A stretch of 64,000 bases of DNA from Cylindrotheca closterium (GCA_933822405.4 CAKOGP040001113.1:62001-126000), one strand, 5' to 3'; shown: positions 40,226-51,214, numbered from the stretch's first letter. Program-made: numbers and translations. The notes: generated by a model not told the origin, from the letters alone.

Positions 40226-40700
40226 GGCTGTAAATTGATAGATGATGTTTGATTGATTGATTGATTGATTGATTCGAAAGTTGAATGAATGAATGAATGA
40301 CTGAATGACTGAATGACTGAAATGGTGTGAATTCGGCAGTGATTGCAAAATTGTGAGGATGATTTGGACGCTGTCGCAAACAAGATGGCAAAAGAAACGG
40401 CTTGTAGAGCGGGTAGACTGTGTAGAAAGATGGTAGGAAATCAAACTATATGTCTTGTCATGGTTTCCGTTTCGAGTTTCGGCCGTGTTGAAACAACACG
40501 GTTTCGTTTTGAGAGTTGATGCACGACTTGAAAACCGCTTCGCTACGTCTCGCCTCCTAAGGAACCTAAGGAACCTAAGGAGTGATAGGGAAGAATTGGT
40601 ACCCTACTTATTATGATTTTACACTTCAACATGCTGGTTTGTTCTACTATTGTGTGTTATCACCGTCCACACTGCAATCAATATTGATGATGGTTGAAGA
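39205..40700. repeat. left arm of a large inverted repeat
   Basis: The reverse complement of this arm matches 47343-48950. It includes the coding region, the tetranucleotide-rich 5' leader, a conserved hairpin (ccgtgttg-aaa-caacacgg, 40483-40501), a 9-bp tandem repeat cctaaggaa (40556-40580) and about 120 bp beyond. Homology stops near 40700. Confidence 0.9.
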
Positions 40701-40893
40701 AACCGAAGGACGGAACAGACTTAGCCTTTATGAAACAAACGGTATTGAAATATCGAGGAAGGGGAGAGGTTCCCCCTTCTTAGTGCACGATTCATTCATT
40801 CAGTGCACGTTTGGGCGGTGACAATCGCAAATCTCAGAAGAAAAGCAAATCAATCCACAATAACAACAAAACTTATTACTTGCCAAAAATCAA
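40226..40893. other. divergent upstream region with hairpin and short tandem repeats
   Basis: This holds tgat/tgaa/ctga tetranucleotide runs (about 40245-40322), the hairpin at 40483-40501, three cctaagg repeats (40556-40580) and, at the right, the leader of the RNA ligase gene. A short frame at 40582-40821 is shared with the other arm only in its first half, so it is not considered coding. Confidence 0.55.
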
Positions 40894-42267
40894 ATGACCA
40901 TGGAAAATATTTTCAAGCACGAGCTTCGTCGAAATGCCAAGCCTAACCCAGTAGCAACTACATTTATGGAACTTCTTTATTCTGATCCCCATCCAGCACG
41001 AACCATTGAATATGATCAACTAATTTTGGGATTGCAGCGGGCTGTCAAGAACAAAACAGTTCTAGCCAAGAAGGACAAGTCCGGAAAGCTGACTATTTAT
41101 AACTACATTGCCAATACGTGGGGATTCTTTGAATGCCTGGCGCGGGGACTCGTCATTGATGAGGAGAACCGAAGAATCGTGGCAACCCCATTCCCCAAGT
41201 TTTTCAACTATGGGGAAATTACCAATGCATTCCCAAGTGGTCCATTCCAGGCCGCGGAAAAGATGGATGGATCGTTGGGTGTTGTCTTTTGCCATGAGGG
41301 TACCTGGCAAGTGGCCACCCGTGGTTCCTTTCAGTCGTCTCAAGCCGAATGGGCCACTGAATGGTTTCAATCCAATGTTTCCAACAAAATTTCTCAGCAA
41401 CACTGCCTTTCCACCATCTTGGTAGAGATCATTTACCCAGAAAATCAAATTGTGATTGACTATGACTTTTCGGGATTGGTACTCTTGGGTGCCTACCATG
41501 CAAATGGCCGCGAATACAGCCGTTCCGAACTCGAAGAGCTTGCGACTGAGGTCGGTATCCGTCTTGCCAAGCTATACCAATTTGAATCTGTGGCAGATGT
41601 CCTCCAATCCGCAACTAGTCTTCCCGGAGACAAGGAGGGCTGGGTACTCCGGTTCCCATCAGGGTACCGAATGAAAATCAAGGGTGACGAATACTGCAAT
41701 CTTCATCGGTCCCATTCGATGTGCACTCCTTTGAATATTTGGAACACGATGATGAAGTCCAATGAAGACATGAAAAAGTTCTCCGACTCCATGCCGGAGG
41801 AATTCGCTGTGGATGTGGGAAGGATTGAGCAAAATTTAGAACGACGAATGGACGAATGCTTGGAAATTTTGGCGGCTGCCATTCAAGCTACTTCCCATTT
41901 GTCGCCCAAGGAACTAGGTTTGCTATCCCCCAACTCGAACAAGAAGCAATTTCCCAAACCCAGCAATACTGATTCACTCGCGGAAATCAGCGTTCCATCC
42001 AAGGCCGAGGAGGAGACAGCTGTCATTCCTGCTTGGACCTTGCCATTTCTGTTTCAATCCAAAAAAAAGGAATTTCAAAATGGTGCCATGCTAACGTTGA
42101 TCTGGGATCACCAGGGAAATGTCAAGGCCCAGCGGCTTCGAGCAAAAGTTTTTGAACGTTTTCGACCCATGAACAATTCCCTAGACGGATACATTCCGAC
42201 TGGTGTCACCAATCGATTTGCCAATCGATTGGAAGAAACTCGATCCAATCAAGCAACCGCGCCGTGA
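40894..42267 (+). CDS. T4 Rnl1-like RNA ligase
   Basis: 457 aa, single exon. Nucleotidyltransferase motifs of RNA ligases appear in order: motif I EKMDGSLGV with the AMP-accepting Lys123; motif III-like region ILVEIIYPENQIV (174-187); motif IV EGWVLRF (249-254); motif V MKIKGDEY (260-267). Upstream, ECLARGLVID (80-89) and FPKFFNYGE (100-108) match the Rnl1 family layout ahead of motif I. The C-terminal domain is helical (FAVDVGRIEQNLERRMDECL) with a poorly conserved tail. Such enzymes join 5'-phosphate and 3'-OH RNA ends in repair or tRNA processing. All catalytic motifs are present. It sits in the loop between the inverted-repeat arms. Confidence 0.9.
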   Translation: MTMENIFKHELRRNAKPNPVATTFMELLYSDPHPARTIEYDQLILGLQRAVKNKTVLAKKDKSGKLTIYNYIANTWGFFECLARGLVIDEENRRIVATPFPKFFNYGEITNAFPSGPFQAAEKMDGSLGVVFCHEGTWQVATRGSFQSSQAEWATEWFQSNVSNKISQQHCLSTILVEIIYPENQIVIDYDFSGLVLLGAYHANGREYSRSELEELATEVGIRLAKLYQFESVADVLQSATSLPGDKEGWVLRFPSGYRMKIKGDEYCNLHRSHSMCTPLNIWNTMMKSNEDMKKFSDSMPEEFAVDVGRIEQNLERRMDECLEILAAAIQATSHLSPKELGLLSPNSNKKQFPKPSNTDSLAEISVPSKAEEETAVIPAWTLPFLFQSKKKEFQNGAMLTLIWDHQGNVKAQRLRAKVFERFRPMNNSLDGYIPTGVTNRFANRLEETRSNQATAP

Positions 42268-43156
42268 CGGATGCTGTTGACTGTATCAGACGTCCAACGT
42301 CCACCTGATGTTGCTTATCGATAAAGACTAATCGATTTGATATTGTGGTGGTGACTTCACTGCTGACCAAGTTGATGGATACACTGTGAACCTGAGATAG
42401 CGATGCAGTGTTCTGATGAAGGACACAAATGAGGCCGCACGCCTTTGCCAATCCCCAATCAATTGTCAGTAAAAAAGTAGTTGCAGGCAGCGCATCACAA
42501 TAAGGTAAACCAACAACAGCCTCACCATTGACGAATATCTCCGTGCCCTTCTTGATAGTTCATGCCGTTCTGGTAGAGGTGACCCATTATACCTTCTGTC
42601 ATCTCGAGTTGGATAATACGACATTTTACTTTCAACTACCAATTTAATTGTCAGATCCATAACCCGGTTCAGTCCAATTGATATGATTCATTTGGTTATG
42701 AATGAAGGGGCCGAAGCAGCATAATGCCACACCTTCATGCACGTAACGCAACGGAGGGGAAGATGATGCTCATCTCACTGCGCAAATGATGATGCTGTCA
42801 TTACAGTTTGACGCTGTTGTCATGACAATATTCAAAAAGACGAGAGTTACAGTATTTATTTGCGCCGTCAGCGAGGGGCCTATCGAAGTCCCTTCAGAGA
42901 CACCATATCATAGGTACTTTATTTTATCGCAAGACATTTGGGAAACCAACAGAATTCTTCCTAAAAGATACTAGGTATGTATTGATGATAGTGTATTTTT
43001 AAAAATGACAACTTGTATTTTCCAAAATTATGCATCTATTACACACGCAATTAGGACCCTACCCTAGTCCTATTCTATGAACTGATATATATATAAAATA
43101 GCCAAAAAGGCACGCCCGTCCGTGTTGAACGATTATTGCGCTCTCTTTTTCTTGTT
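42268..43156. other. convergent 3' region, no supported gene
   Basis: Short frames only (for example 42786-42974). tatatatataaaata occurs near 43086-43100. Nothing else is supported. Confidence 0.5.
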
Positions 43157-45425
43157 TTAAAAGGCACCGACCATGTCCAAGTCTTGAGTGGCCAATACAT
43201 CGTAGACGCAATCCTTGACATCCATCGGATCGCTTAACTTGCTACATGCTGCTTCGGCTTGTTCTAGACTGATGCTGGCATCACCAAGACGTCTGCGACG
43301 TTTTCGTTGTCCTCTAGGATCCTCTGGAAGAATACAAGATTCCGGGAACTGAGGATGCGATATTTCATGGAACAATTTGTCGTCCTCTGGGAGTACCTGC
43401 CATTCGACACCAAGTTCGGTAAAGTCGTGGATGACTGTCTTTTGATCCCGTGCCAAAGTCTTTCCTGTCTTGAAATCACCCAAAATACCAACGGTATTCC
43501 CAAAGGCTTCTACGGAAGGCTGGCTGAAATCCACCTTGACGAATTCCTTCAAAGTTTCGATACTGATCACTAGTCCAGGATACTTGGAGCTCAAGTCAAT
43601 CTTGTATCTGTAGATCCTTCCGGAACCTTCACCGATGTAGGTGATATTCAATGGAAAGCCTCCCATTCCATCAATCTCTCCTTGAGGTTCAAAGTTGTAC
43701 CGGTAGACTGGATGTGGATTTTCAAAGTCCATACCCCCTTCGACTTCTAGAACGTCTTGTCCAATGCGAATGACAGCAGTCTTAATGTACGACCAATACC
43801 GAACAAGTTTGGTTCGAATTTGGACGTTCAGCCCCAGTCCATTGGCGAATTGATCGTCCTTGGCCAATGTCAAATCGCACTGACCATGGAACTCAAAGTG
43901 CTCTCCCTGCCATGTTTTGACTGTGAAAGAACAGATCACCGATGAGAATGGAAAATTTCCAATTAGATTTGATCATGCCTCCTTTTTGTTGTGATACTTA
44001 CAATGGGGGTCTCCCTTGCTGCCTGCATCGGTAGCTTCGGGGGTTCTAGTACTGTCAGGAACGTCAGGGAAAGCGGCCGGACTCGTTGTTGGTACAGCTG
44101 AAGAAGTAGGTGCAGCTGAAGAAGTTGGCACGACCGGGCTCTTTGTTGGCGTGGATGAGGGCGACGTCGTAGGCGAAGTCGAAGGTGCAGGCGTGGGCGA
44201 CGTGGTGGGCGACGTTGATGGTGCAGGTGTAGGCGACGTTGTAGGCGAAGTCGAAGGTGCAGGTGTAGGCGACGTTGTAGGCGAAGTCGAAGGTGCAGGT
44301 GTAGGCGACGCTGTGGGCGAAGTCGAAGGCGGAGATGTAGTGGGTGCTCCAGTAGGTCCAGAAGTAGGCGCAGTAGTTGGCCCACTTGTAGGGTTACAAT
44401 TTGTGGAAAGGCAGAAGATTTCTTCTGCCTTGACATTAACAAAGGCATTTGCAAATGAGAGGGCAAGATTTTGATCCCCATCTCTAATCCCCCGTCGAAG
44501 AGAGTCAACACACCACACTGCACCCTCGGTATCAGTAATCAGTGGAACATAATGTTCGTAGGCAGTATGCTCTGGGTTAGAAAAACCTTCTGCTGGATTG
44601 TTCTCTGCAATCTCGCTGAAAGGTACCTCCGAGAGCTCGGTGGTATAGCCTCCACTCCCATCTGCAACGAACATTTCCGCACCACTGCTGGTGACTTTTG
44701 CACCAAGATTGTTAATTTCGCCAAGAATATTGATTGGAATGACAATATTTAGAATGTAGTCACGGTCAGCCATCCATCGCTGGACTTCGTCCATTGTAAC
44801 CCCTTTGTTTTCGTTGTCTCGATCCTAAACCAGACGAGAAGAGAGGAGAAGATGTTGAGCAATACATCATAGTTTTCCATGTCGGTCAGTGTAAGTAAAA
44901 GCTTACCTCATCAGTCACCAAGATCAAGTTTCTATCGATGGTGGCACATTCTTCATGCATGTTGTAACCAGAAATCACAAGAGGTACCCAGTACATGGCA
45001 CTTCGCAACCCATGGTACCCATCTTCGCGGCTTCCGTTATTCACCCATTCAAGAAGTTGAGGATTCTCAGGTGCAAATGGTGCGGTGTGCTCGAATCTAG
45101 AAGCTCCAAGGTGACGAAAGTACAAAGGATCTGTATAGACGACATATCGACTTCCAAAGCCATTCGAACTCAAAAAGACGTGATCGTATCCATAGATCGT
45201 GTAGAGACTTTCGGCAATTCTAGGAAGTGCTGTTTCTCTTAAGAAAGCTTGCTCCGTCTCCATCGATCCGGATTCGTCAACAACGACGTTCACCAGCGCA
45301 CACTTGCTATTCCCAGCGGTAGGTTTGTATTCGTAACGGGTATTAATCCATCTCGGCCACGTCTGGGCACTGACAGAGGAGAGCACCAATAATAGAAGCT
45401 TGCCAATGGATCTCATGGTCGTCAT
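43157..45425 (-). CDS. secreted vWFA-like / PT-repeat / vWFD protein (three exons)
   Basis: 701 aa from exons 45425-44907, 44824-44002 and 43920-43157; both introns are GT-AG (tgatgag|gtaagc to gtttag|gatcg, and cccatt|gtaagt to ttcacag|tcaaaa). A signal peptide (MRSIGKLLLLVLSSVSA) is followed by a vWFA-type fold with the metal-site motif D50-E-S-G-S and strand LILVTDEDRD, which is completed only after splicing. A Pro/Thr/Ser linker with a 12-residue repeat (SPTPAPSTSPTT) follows. Next is a vWFD-like domain beginning GDPHCKYH/GDPHF and continuing WQGEHFEFHGQCDL and FGNTVGILGDF. A dibasic cluster (RGQRKRRRR) and a conserved end (DCVYDVLATQDLDMV) close it. Probably an extracellular or cell-wall adhesion protein (inference). 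Confidence 0.85.
44156..44345. repeat. 36-bp coding minisatellite in the PT linker
   Basis: The unit ggcgacgttgtaggcgaagt-cgaaggtgcaggtgta is repeated about four to five times with few changes, encoding the 12-residue repeat SPTTSPTPAPST on the minus strand. Confidence 0.85.
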
Positions 45426-47342
45426 CTTTCCTTGGAGTGATGTTAGTGATAGATATTATACTAGTGATACCTCTATAATTGATGGATGTGTGACTATCGG
45501 CAACAAATTTATATGTGTTTGATGTTCGTGGAGGCCAAATTTTGCGGATCCGAAGAAAATTCAAATTCGTATCCCATTCCGTATCACGAGAGCATAAATG
45601 TTCTAAGTGCGTTAAGTGGGAAAACGAATAGTGACAACAAGTCGCTACATTTGATCGTGATTTTGACTTTCTCTGTTTATCATTTTTGCATAATCGTTAA
45701 GTTATTATATTCCTCGGGACGTTTGAATCACGAACTGAAGGAGGACAGACACTTATGAAATTCAGACAATCTTTCTACGATCCGAATTCGTGATCTCTAG
45801 TAAAAAGGCGCAATTATCACAAAGCGAGTAAGGATGACGTCTTTTATATTGCGTTCGACAAAATCGAATCCGTGATCGAAGAAGCAAAGGCATTTTGAAT
45901 TTTATCACACGCAAATTATTGTTCTACACAATCGAACGGTAGTGTGGACAATAACAACATCATATCACACTATACACACCGTTTCGTCTTGACTCGACTG
46001 TATTATTGCTTCCATGGCAACATTTTAAAGGCGAAAGGTTTCTTCCTCCTTTTCCAAAGATTGCCCAAGAAAAACCATGACTGATGGTGGTGGTATTATG
46101 GTCGCCAATTTATCTTATTGCTTCATACACGTACATGAAACGTAACCAAATTGGAACACAGATACAAAATGCCGTGGTGGTGTAATTTGCGCCATACTGG
46201 TCGGCAGGATCGTTGTCGTTGTCGTTGCCTTTGATGATGCCAAGTAACCGCTCGCACTTTGCATATCACACCCAAACGCATGTAATACTGAGAGTGCCAA
46301 AACTTGTTGGTTCCTTTCTTGATTGTTGTATTCATAAATGGCATTTTATATACTGACACTGTATAATGCACAACATCTCGTCGTCTCTTTTTCTCATCTC
46401 AGTTGGCAAAAAGTCGTTGCTTGTGCATACAGTATATATGAAGATCCATTCGACCAATTTTTTGAAACATGAACGGATGAATCAATCCAAAGGAGCAAGT
46501 GGCTTATTGATTCACGTCCACTCCTATATATCGTTGGTGGCTCCATACTGTATATTGAAAGAGTTATTTTATATTTAGTTGCCTGATGGCCAACGCTTAT
46601 TTGATATTTGGTACCGCAAAGAAGAAGGTGCAAATTCTTTCTTTCTAAAAAGAAAAAAGACACTTTATGGAACGAGAATGATGATTGGAGACGACAAAGA
46701 AGACATTTATTGTGACCTGAACCTCATTCTTGCAAAAGAGATATCAATGTTTTGCAATCCCGAAATCTACAATGGGCACCACTACAGCGACCACTGTGGA
46801 AAGTCGAAAAGAAGAGCTAGAGTACAAAAGTAGTTTCAGGTGTGATGCAGCAGTGGATGCCGCTTGAGTGTGTATTGTTTGTTCTAGGGTTTGTCAAAAA
46901 CCTGGCTGGAAGGCTCATGATAGTAAGAAAGAGTGCAAAAGTGACGCTTCTAAATGATTGATTACCAGTTAGTTGTCTTGCGGGAGTAGTGCCTGGCTGG
47001 GATGGGAAACGAATATGAATGGAATATAGTAGTAACCGTTGAAGTTTGCCCATACTAGTTGAACTGTCTGGGCGTTCCTATCGAATACTGTAAGTTTGCA
47101 ACTGAACTATCATCTTATCAAATAGAAGTAATAGCGATTGTGCATCCTGTGCATCCTTATTGCTAATACGGTACAGCACACAAATGACCTCCTATATTCA
47201 ATATACATTGCCTATCTTCTAATACCGCTAAGACGAAAGCTTGAGAACGAATGAATCAATCATTTTATTGGTTGGATTTCTTTCATCATACTGACGACGG
47301 TCGAACGACCGTCGCTCCACAATACCATCCTCTTTTATTTTT
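45426..47342. other. gene-free interval inside the inverted-repeat loop
   Basis: No frame with recognisable protein features (46579-46833 and others are short and unlikely). It holds the upstream region of the vWFA-vWFD gene at the left and reaches the right arm of the inverted repeat at about 47343. Confidence 0.55.
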
Positions 47343-48950
47343 GCTTCAGTCATCATCAATATTGATTGCAGTGTGGACGGTGATAACACACAATAGTAGA
47401 ACAAATCAGCATGTTGAAGTGCAAAATCATAATAAGTAGGGTACCAATTCTTCCCTATCACTCCTTAGGTTCCTTAGGTTCCTTAGGAGGCGAGACGTAG
47501 CGAAGCGGTTTTCAAGTCGTGCATCAACTCTCAAAACGAAACCGTGTTGTTTTCAACACGGTCGAACCTCGAAACGGAAACCATGACAAGACATATATAG
47601 TTTGATTTCCTACCATCTTTCTACACAGTCTACCCGCTCTACAAGCCGTTTCTTTTGCCATCTTGTTTGCGACAGCGTCCAAATCATCCTTACAATTTTG
47701 CAATCACTGCCGAATTCACACCATTTCAGTCATTCATTCATTCATTCATTCAACTTTCGAATCAATCAATCAATCAATCATCATCTTTCACTTGTCAACC
47801 ATGTTGACCAAGAAGTTCACCTTTCTGTTTACTGCCATTGCTGCCTTTCTGTTGGGTTTCAAGTACTTCAGCCAGAGAACCTTGCTTTCAAAGCAACCGT
47901 GGCTCCAGTTGTTGCTCTCGATGAGGACATTCGATTGCCAGCCAAGACATTGGTTTCGCTGAAGTTGAGCTTTGAGATTCATCCTCAAGCTACCATTATT
48001 GATCTGTTCGAAGCTGTTACCACTGAATGCCAACAACTTTACAAGGTTTACGCCCCAGTTGCAATCGATCTATTCAACACTGCATCGGATGAGCTCGCAC
48101 GAGCTTACGAGACATACCAACCAATTGCATGGGAACTGTTTGACGAGATCATTCGCCCATTTGCGTTGGATCTGCTTGACAATATCTCTGCTGCATTGCA
48201 ACAGCTGTACCATGGATCTGTCACTGAGCCTCCTTTTGACGACCAAGCCACCTGCATTTGCATTCCTACAAGTGGANNNNNNNNNNCATTCGCCCATTTG
48301 CGTTGGATCTGCTTGACAATATCTCTGCTGCATTGCAACAGCTGTACCATGGATCTGTCACTGAGCCTCCTTTTGACGACCAAGCCACCTGCATTTGCAT
48401 TCCTACAAGTGGATGCCTTCAAATCTTTCAAGTCTTGCTACGAGAATTACGATTCCGCGGTGCAAGACTTGACAGATACTTGTGGTTCCATCCACCATGA
48501 ACTCGTACTGGGTTGCATCCGCACCCACTTTTCATTAGTTGCTCCATCGATGTTGGTGAATCTGGATCAAGATGCGCCCCTATCGACTTTATCGTCGGAG
48601 ATGGCAGATCACCATCGCCGTCTTTCGCAAGAAGAAGAAGAAGATTCGCCCCCGACAACGAGCAGTCATGAGAAGGATGATTTGCAGACTGATGATGATG
48701 ATTATGATGAAAACAATAATTCCACCATCACTAGAGGCAAGTCGTCGGAATACGAGTTTTACAAAATGGGAGAACCGACTCGTAAGTTTGTCAAGAAGTT
48801 GCCTCTTTCTTATAGACTCCATGGTCATGCAGAAGTTTTTGTCTAGACGGTGTCCGAGGATCTCGTCAAGTTGTGTAGCTGTCTTTGGACCTTGGGGTAT
48901 GCCATTGCTGAGAGCATTGTCTACAACGACATCAAATACGAAATCACAAA
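47343..48950. repeat. right arm of the large inverted repeat
   Basis: Reverse complement of 39205-40700 with small differences. It keeps the cctaagg repeats (about 47463-47488), the hairpin (ccgtgttg-tttt-caacacgg, 47542-47561), the cattcatt/aatcaatc leader repeats (47729-47782) and the gene copy. It is about 110 bp longer mainly because of the duplicated sequence around the scaffold gap at 48277-48286. Confidence 0.9.
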
Positions 48951-48960
48951 ACAGTTTTTA
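47801..48960 (+). pseudogene. broken copy of the signal-peptide helical protein
   Basis: Colinear with the gene at 39200-40225 from the ATG at 47801 (MLTKKFTFLFTAIAAFLLGF). Differences that break it: a 2-bp insertion at about 47863 (caagtacttcag against caaacttcag), a 1-bp insertion near 48404 (catttgc against tattgc; also in the duplicate at about 48259), and a stop at 48844 (gtctag against gtcaag) about 37 codons before the normal end. The two insertions together restore the original frame, so only the middle part is out of register. Ten N at 48277-48286 lie between two identical ~127-bp copies, an assembly feature rather than gene structure. Base errors at contig ends could explain part of this. 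Confidence 0.75.
48150..48413. repeat. scaffold gap flanked by identical ~127-bp direct repeats (assembly artefact)
   Basis: 48150-48276 and 48287-48413 carry the same sequence (cattcgcccatttgcgttgg to cattcctacaagtgga) on both sides of ten N. The other arm has one copy only, so this is an unmerged contig overlap. Confidence 0.9.
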
Positions 48961-49393
48961 AAAATTGAAAACAAAACCAATGAAACCAGTAGTGTACAAA
49001 AAGGCACAAAATAATCGTAGCATGATACAAAAAGGATGAAAAGAAATAAAAAGAAAGGGCTTTTTTAAAATAATGCGAATCGAAACCACCAAACTCATGG
49101 CACTGTCACTAATATTCAATGGTGACAAGCACTGTATCCTATTTCTCTCAGCATCTCCTGCTACCATTTTGGTAGCTGGATCGATCCTCTACATTAGACA
49201 TCGTTGTCAGATTGACGCATGCAAACAGATGCAATATAGTGTGATCTATGGATCATTCAAAAAACAGTTTGTTGTTTTACTATTAGAAATAATATTTCGG
49301 CTTGATGTAGCCACGCCCAGCCAAGACATCACTGTACAATATTACAGAGTGCAGTTTAGTACGATATATATAATCCAATGCATGCCACAGTGT
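48961..49393. other. 3' region between the right arm and the proteasome gene
   Basis: No gene is supported on either strand. A minus-strand frame at 48958-49167 is short and featureless. Confidence 0.5.
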
Positions 49394-50281
49394 CTAAGAC
49401 TCGACAGTCTCCATGACCACATCCACATCGGCCAAACTGACACGAGCTGGATGTGGCTGAATGAGAGGATTTCCAATGGTAGGAGTCAATCCTGGCACCA
49501 TGGAAAGAAGAGACGACTTGTTGACAAGAGCACGAAGAGGAGCCACTTCATTGGGCTTGACGTCGTTACGACGGTAATCCTTGGTTCCATCAGTCCTCAA
49601 AATGCAAATATCACAGTTGGAACCGGATCCCAAGTCATTGAAGATACCCGCTCCAATGGCTCGCTTGACCAGCTGGACGGCTTCTTCTTCGGACATGTCT
49701 TCCTTCCAGTCGGATTCAAAGATGGACATGGCCGCAAGAGAACCAGATCCCATGGTAGAGTAGTTCAATTTGGCAGTAGAACCATGGGGAGCAATGTTAT
49801 AGACGGCAGGTCCATTGATATTGTCCACTCCGCCAAGAACCAAAGCGGCGGAAATGTGTCCCTGGTAGCCAAAGAGTCTTCTCTTGAGAAGAGTACAAGC
49901 AGTAATGACACGAGATTGAGAGTGAGTATTCATTCGAAGCAGCTCCAATTGAGAGGCCATCATTTGAGTGATCATTTCCGTGTCAGCTGCGGTTCCGGCA
50001 CCGCAACAATAAATGTTGGGAGCCAAGTAATGAATCTTCTCACAGTTCTTTTCGGCTACTTCAGTGTCGGAAGTGGCGCGAGTATCGGCACCCAAGACGA
50101 CGCCTCCCTTGTAGACCATGCCACAAATGGTGGTTCCAGTCTTCTTGGTTAATTTGGGCAAATATTCGGCGCCCTTGCTGGCCATGATCATGGGATTGCG
50201 GGTGGCATTTTCAAAGGAAAATCCACCGGAGGTTTCCGTGGCGTAATCCACTGGAAGGGAGTTCATTACCATTTCACTCAT
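49394..50281 (-). CDS. PSMB7: 20S proteasome subunit beta type-7 (beta2, trypsin-like)
   Basis: 295 aa from the ATG at 50281 ([10 protein letters not shown]); the open frame upstream is 5' leader. The propeptide is 49 residues, cleaved at the conserved Gly-Thr ([10 protein letters not shown]), so Thr50 becomes the catalytic Thr1. Asp17 (GADTRAT, residue 66) and Lys33 (NCEKIHYL, residue 82) of the mature enzyme are present. Other beta2 features are [34 protein letters not shown] and GSGSLAAM, plus the long C-terminal arm ([12 protein letters not shown] to VMETVES) that wraps the neighbouring subunit. Complete and expected to be active, cleaving after basic residues in the core particle. Confidence 0.97.
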   Translation of the reverse strand: MSEMVMNSLPVDYATETSGGFSFENATRNPMIMASKGAEYLPKLTKKTGTTICGMVYKGGVVLGADTRATSDTEVAEKNCEKIHYLAPNIYCCGAGTAADTEMITQMMASQLELLRMNTHSQSRVITACTLLKRRLFGYQGHISAALVLGGVDNINGPAVYNIAPHGSTAKLNYSTMGSGSLAAMSIFESDWKEDMSEEEAVQLVKRAIGAGIFNDLGSGSNCDICILRTDGTKDYRRNDVKPNEVAPLRALVNKSSLLSMVPGLTPTIGNPLIQPHPARVSLADVDVVMETVES

Positions 50282-50881
50282 ATTGGATATTGATCGTCTA
50301 TTAATATATATTGATAGAGAAATATGAATGCAAATTGCTGTAGTTGGCTTTTTGAATCGATTGCAGGACAATTTTGAAATTGGAGTTTGCAACAACAACA
50401 ACAACAACACTCTTTCCACTTCCCTACAAAAAGTTGATTGGGCACATGGCGACCGACGAACCACAAGGATCTCATCCGAAGTGATCTGTCGGACAACCCG
50501 AACAATATTGTTCGTATATTCGATCGATGAGTCGAAGATGTCCGTGAAATGTCTGACTACTTTGAGTCAGTCAGTCATTCTGCTGACGGTTAGGCGTCCG
50601 CCGGGTACACGTACATACCGGTACCATGTCATTGTCCAAAATTTCCGAAAACTCGATCGAATGCTAATGCTCTTCATCGAAACACATTATTATACTTACA
50701 GTATTGTAAGAGACTTCCGCTACCGTAGCGTATTATTGAGAAGAATCTTGAGGAACCGTTTCCTTCACCATTACAAAACAAGCCTCAGCTTGGAAAGTTT
50801 GTCAACTAGCAAGCAAGCAAGCAAGCAGCCAACACTCGCTTGTCCTTCGTTGCTCGACCACAAAAGACTGACTTGACAACA
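50282..50881. promoter_or_regulatory. divergent promoter between PSMB7 and the small OB-fold gene
   Basis: Six hundred bases separate the two start codons on opposite strands. The left part is a leader with an aacaacaacaac run (50389-50406); the right part has an agcaagcaagcaagcaagc run (50809-50827). An accggtacc palindrome lies at about 50618-50626. No defined element is claimed. Confidence 0.5.
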
Positions 50882-51214
50882 ATGACGACGACGATTCCAC
50901 TCCTGACTCCCCGACAAGTCATTTTTCATAGCGCTGATTTGTTATTGGCCAAAAAGGCATTGCCGGATGACAATGTCATTCGAAATGCTGCTGGCAAGCC
51001 CATGGTTCAAATTCAAGGACAGGTCGCCCTTTGGGATCCCGAATTGCAACGGCTCGATATGGTCCATCAAGGTGCGAAATTGATTGTGAGAACAACGCAG
51101 TCTTGCGACGTTACATGTTTGGAAGTAGGAAAGACAGTCGTGGTGGAAGGAGTGCTCAAGAAAGAGCAACGGCGGACCTTTTTGGAGGCAACTAAAGTAC
51201 AGATAATGGATTGA
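50882..51214 (+). CDS. small OB-fold protein, TEN1-like
   Basis: 110 aa from the ATG at 50882 (MTTTIPLLTPRQVIF). The pattern fits a single OB-fold: VQIQGQVALWDPELQRL (strand 1-2), GAKLIVRTTQ (strand 3), LEVGKTVVVEGVLKK (strand 4) and FLEATKVQIMD (strand 5). Size and motif order (GxV-x-L-W/Y-D, then VG-x-x-V-V-x-G) recall TEN1, the smallest subunit of the CST telomere/replication complex. RPA3, another one-domain OB protein, is a credible alternative. The call is pattern-based. Two decayed copies of its 3' two-thirds lie at 54363 and 63020, so this is the only intact one in the window. Confidence 0.5.
   Translation: MTTTIPLLTPRQVIFHSADLLLAKKALPDDNVIRNAAGKPMVQIQGQVALWDPELQRLDMVHQGAKLIVRTTQSCDVTCLEVGKTVVVEGVLKKEQRRTFLEATKVQIMD

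Noticed and set aside
40582..40821. Small gene repeated in both inverted-repeat arms (begins MIGKNWYPTYYDF)
   Set aside because: Only the first ~37 codons are shared because they lie within the arms; the frames diverge at the arm ends, and the stretch is better seen as non-coding upstream DNA.
49073..50152. 359-codon plus-strand frame over the proteasome gene
   Set aside because: It is the antisense shadow of the strongly conserved PSMB7 coding region.
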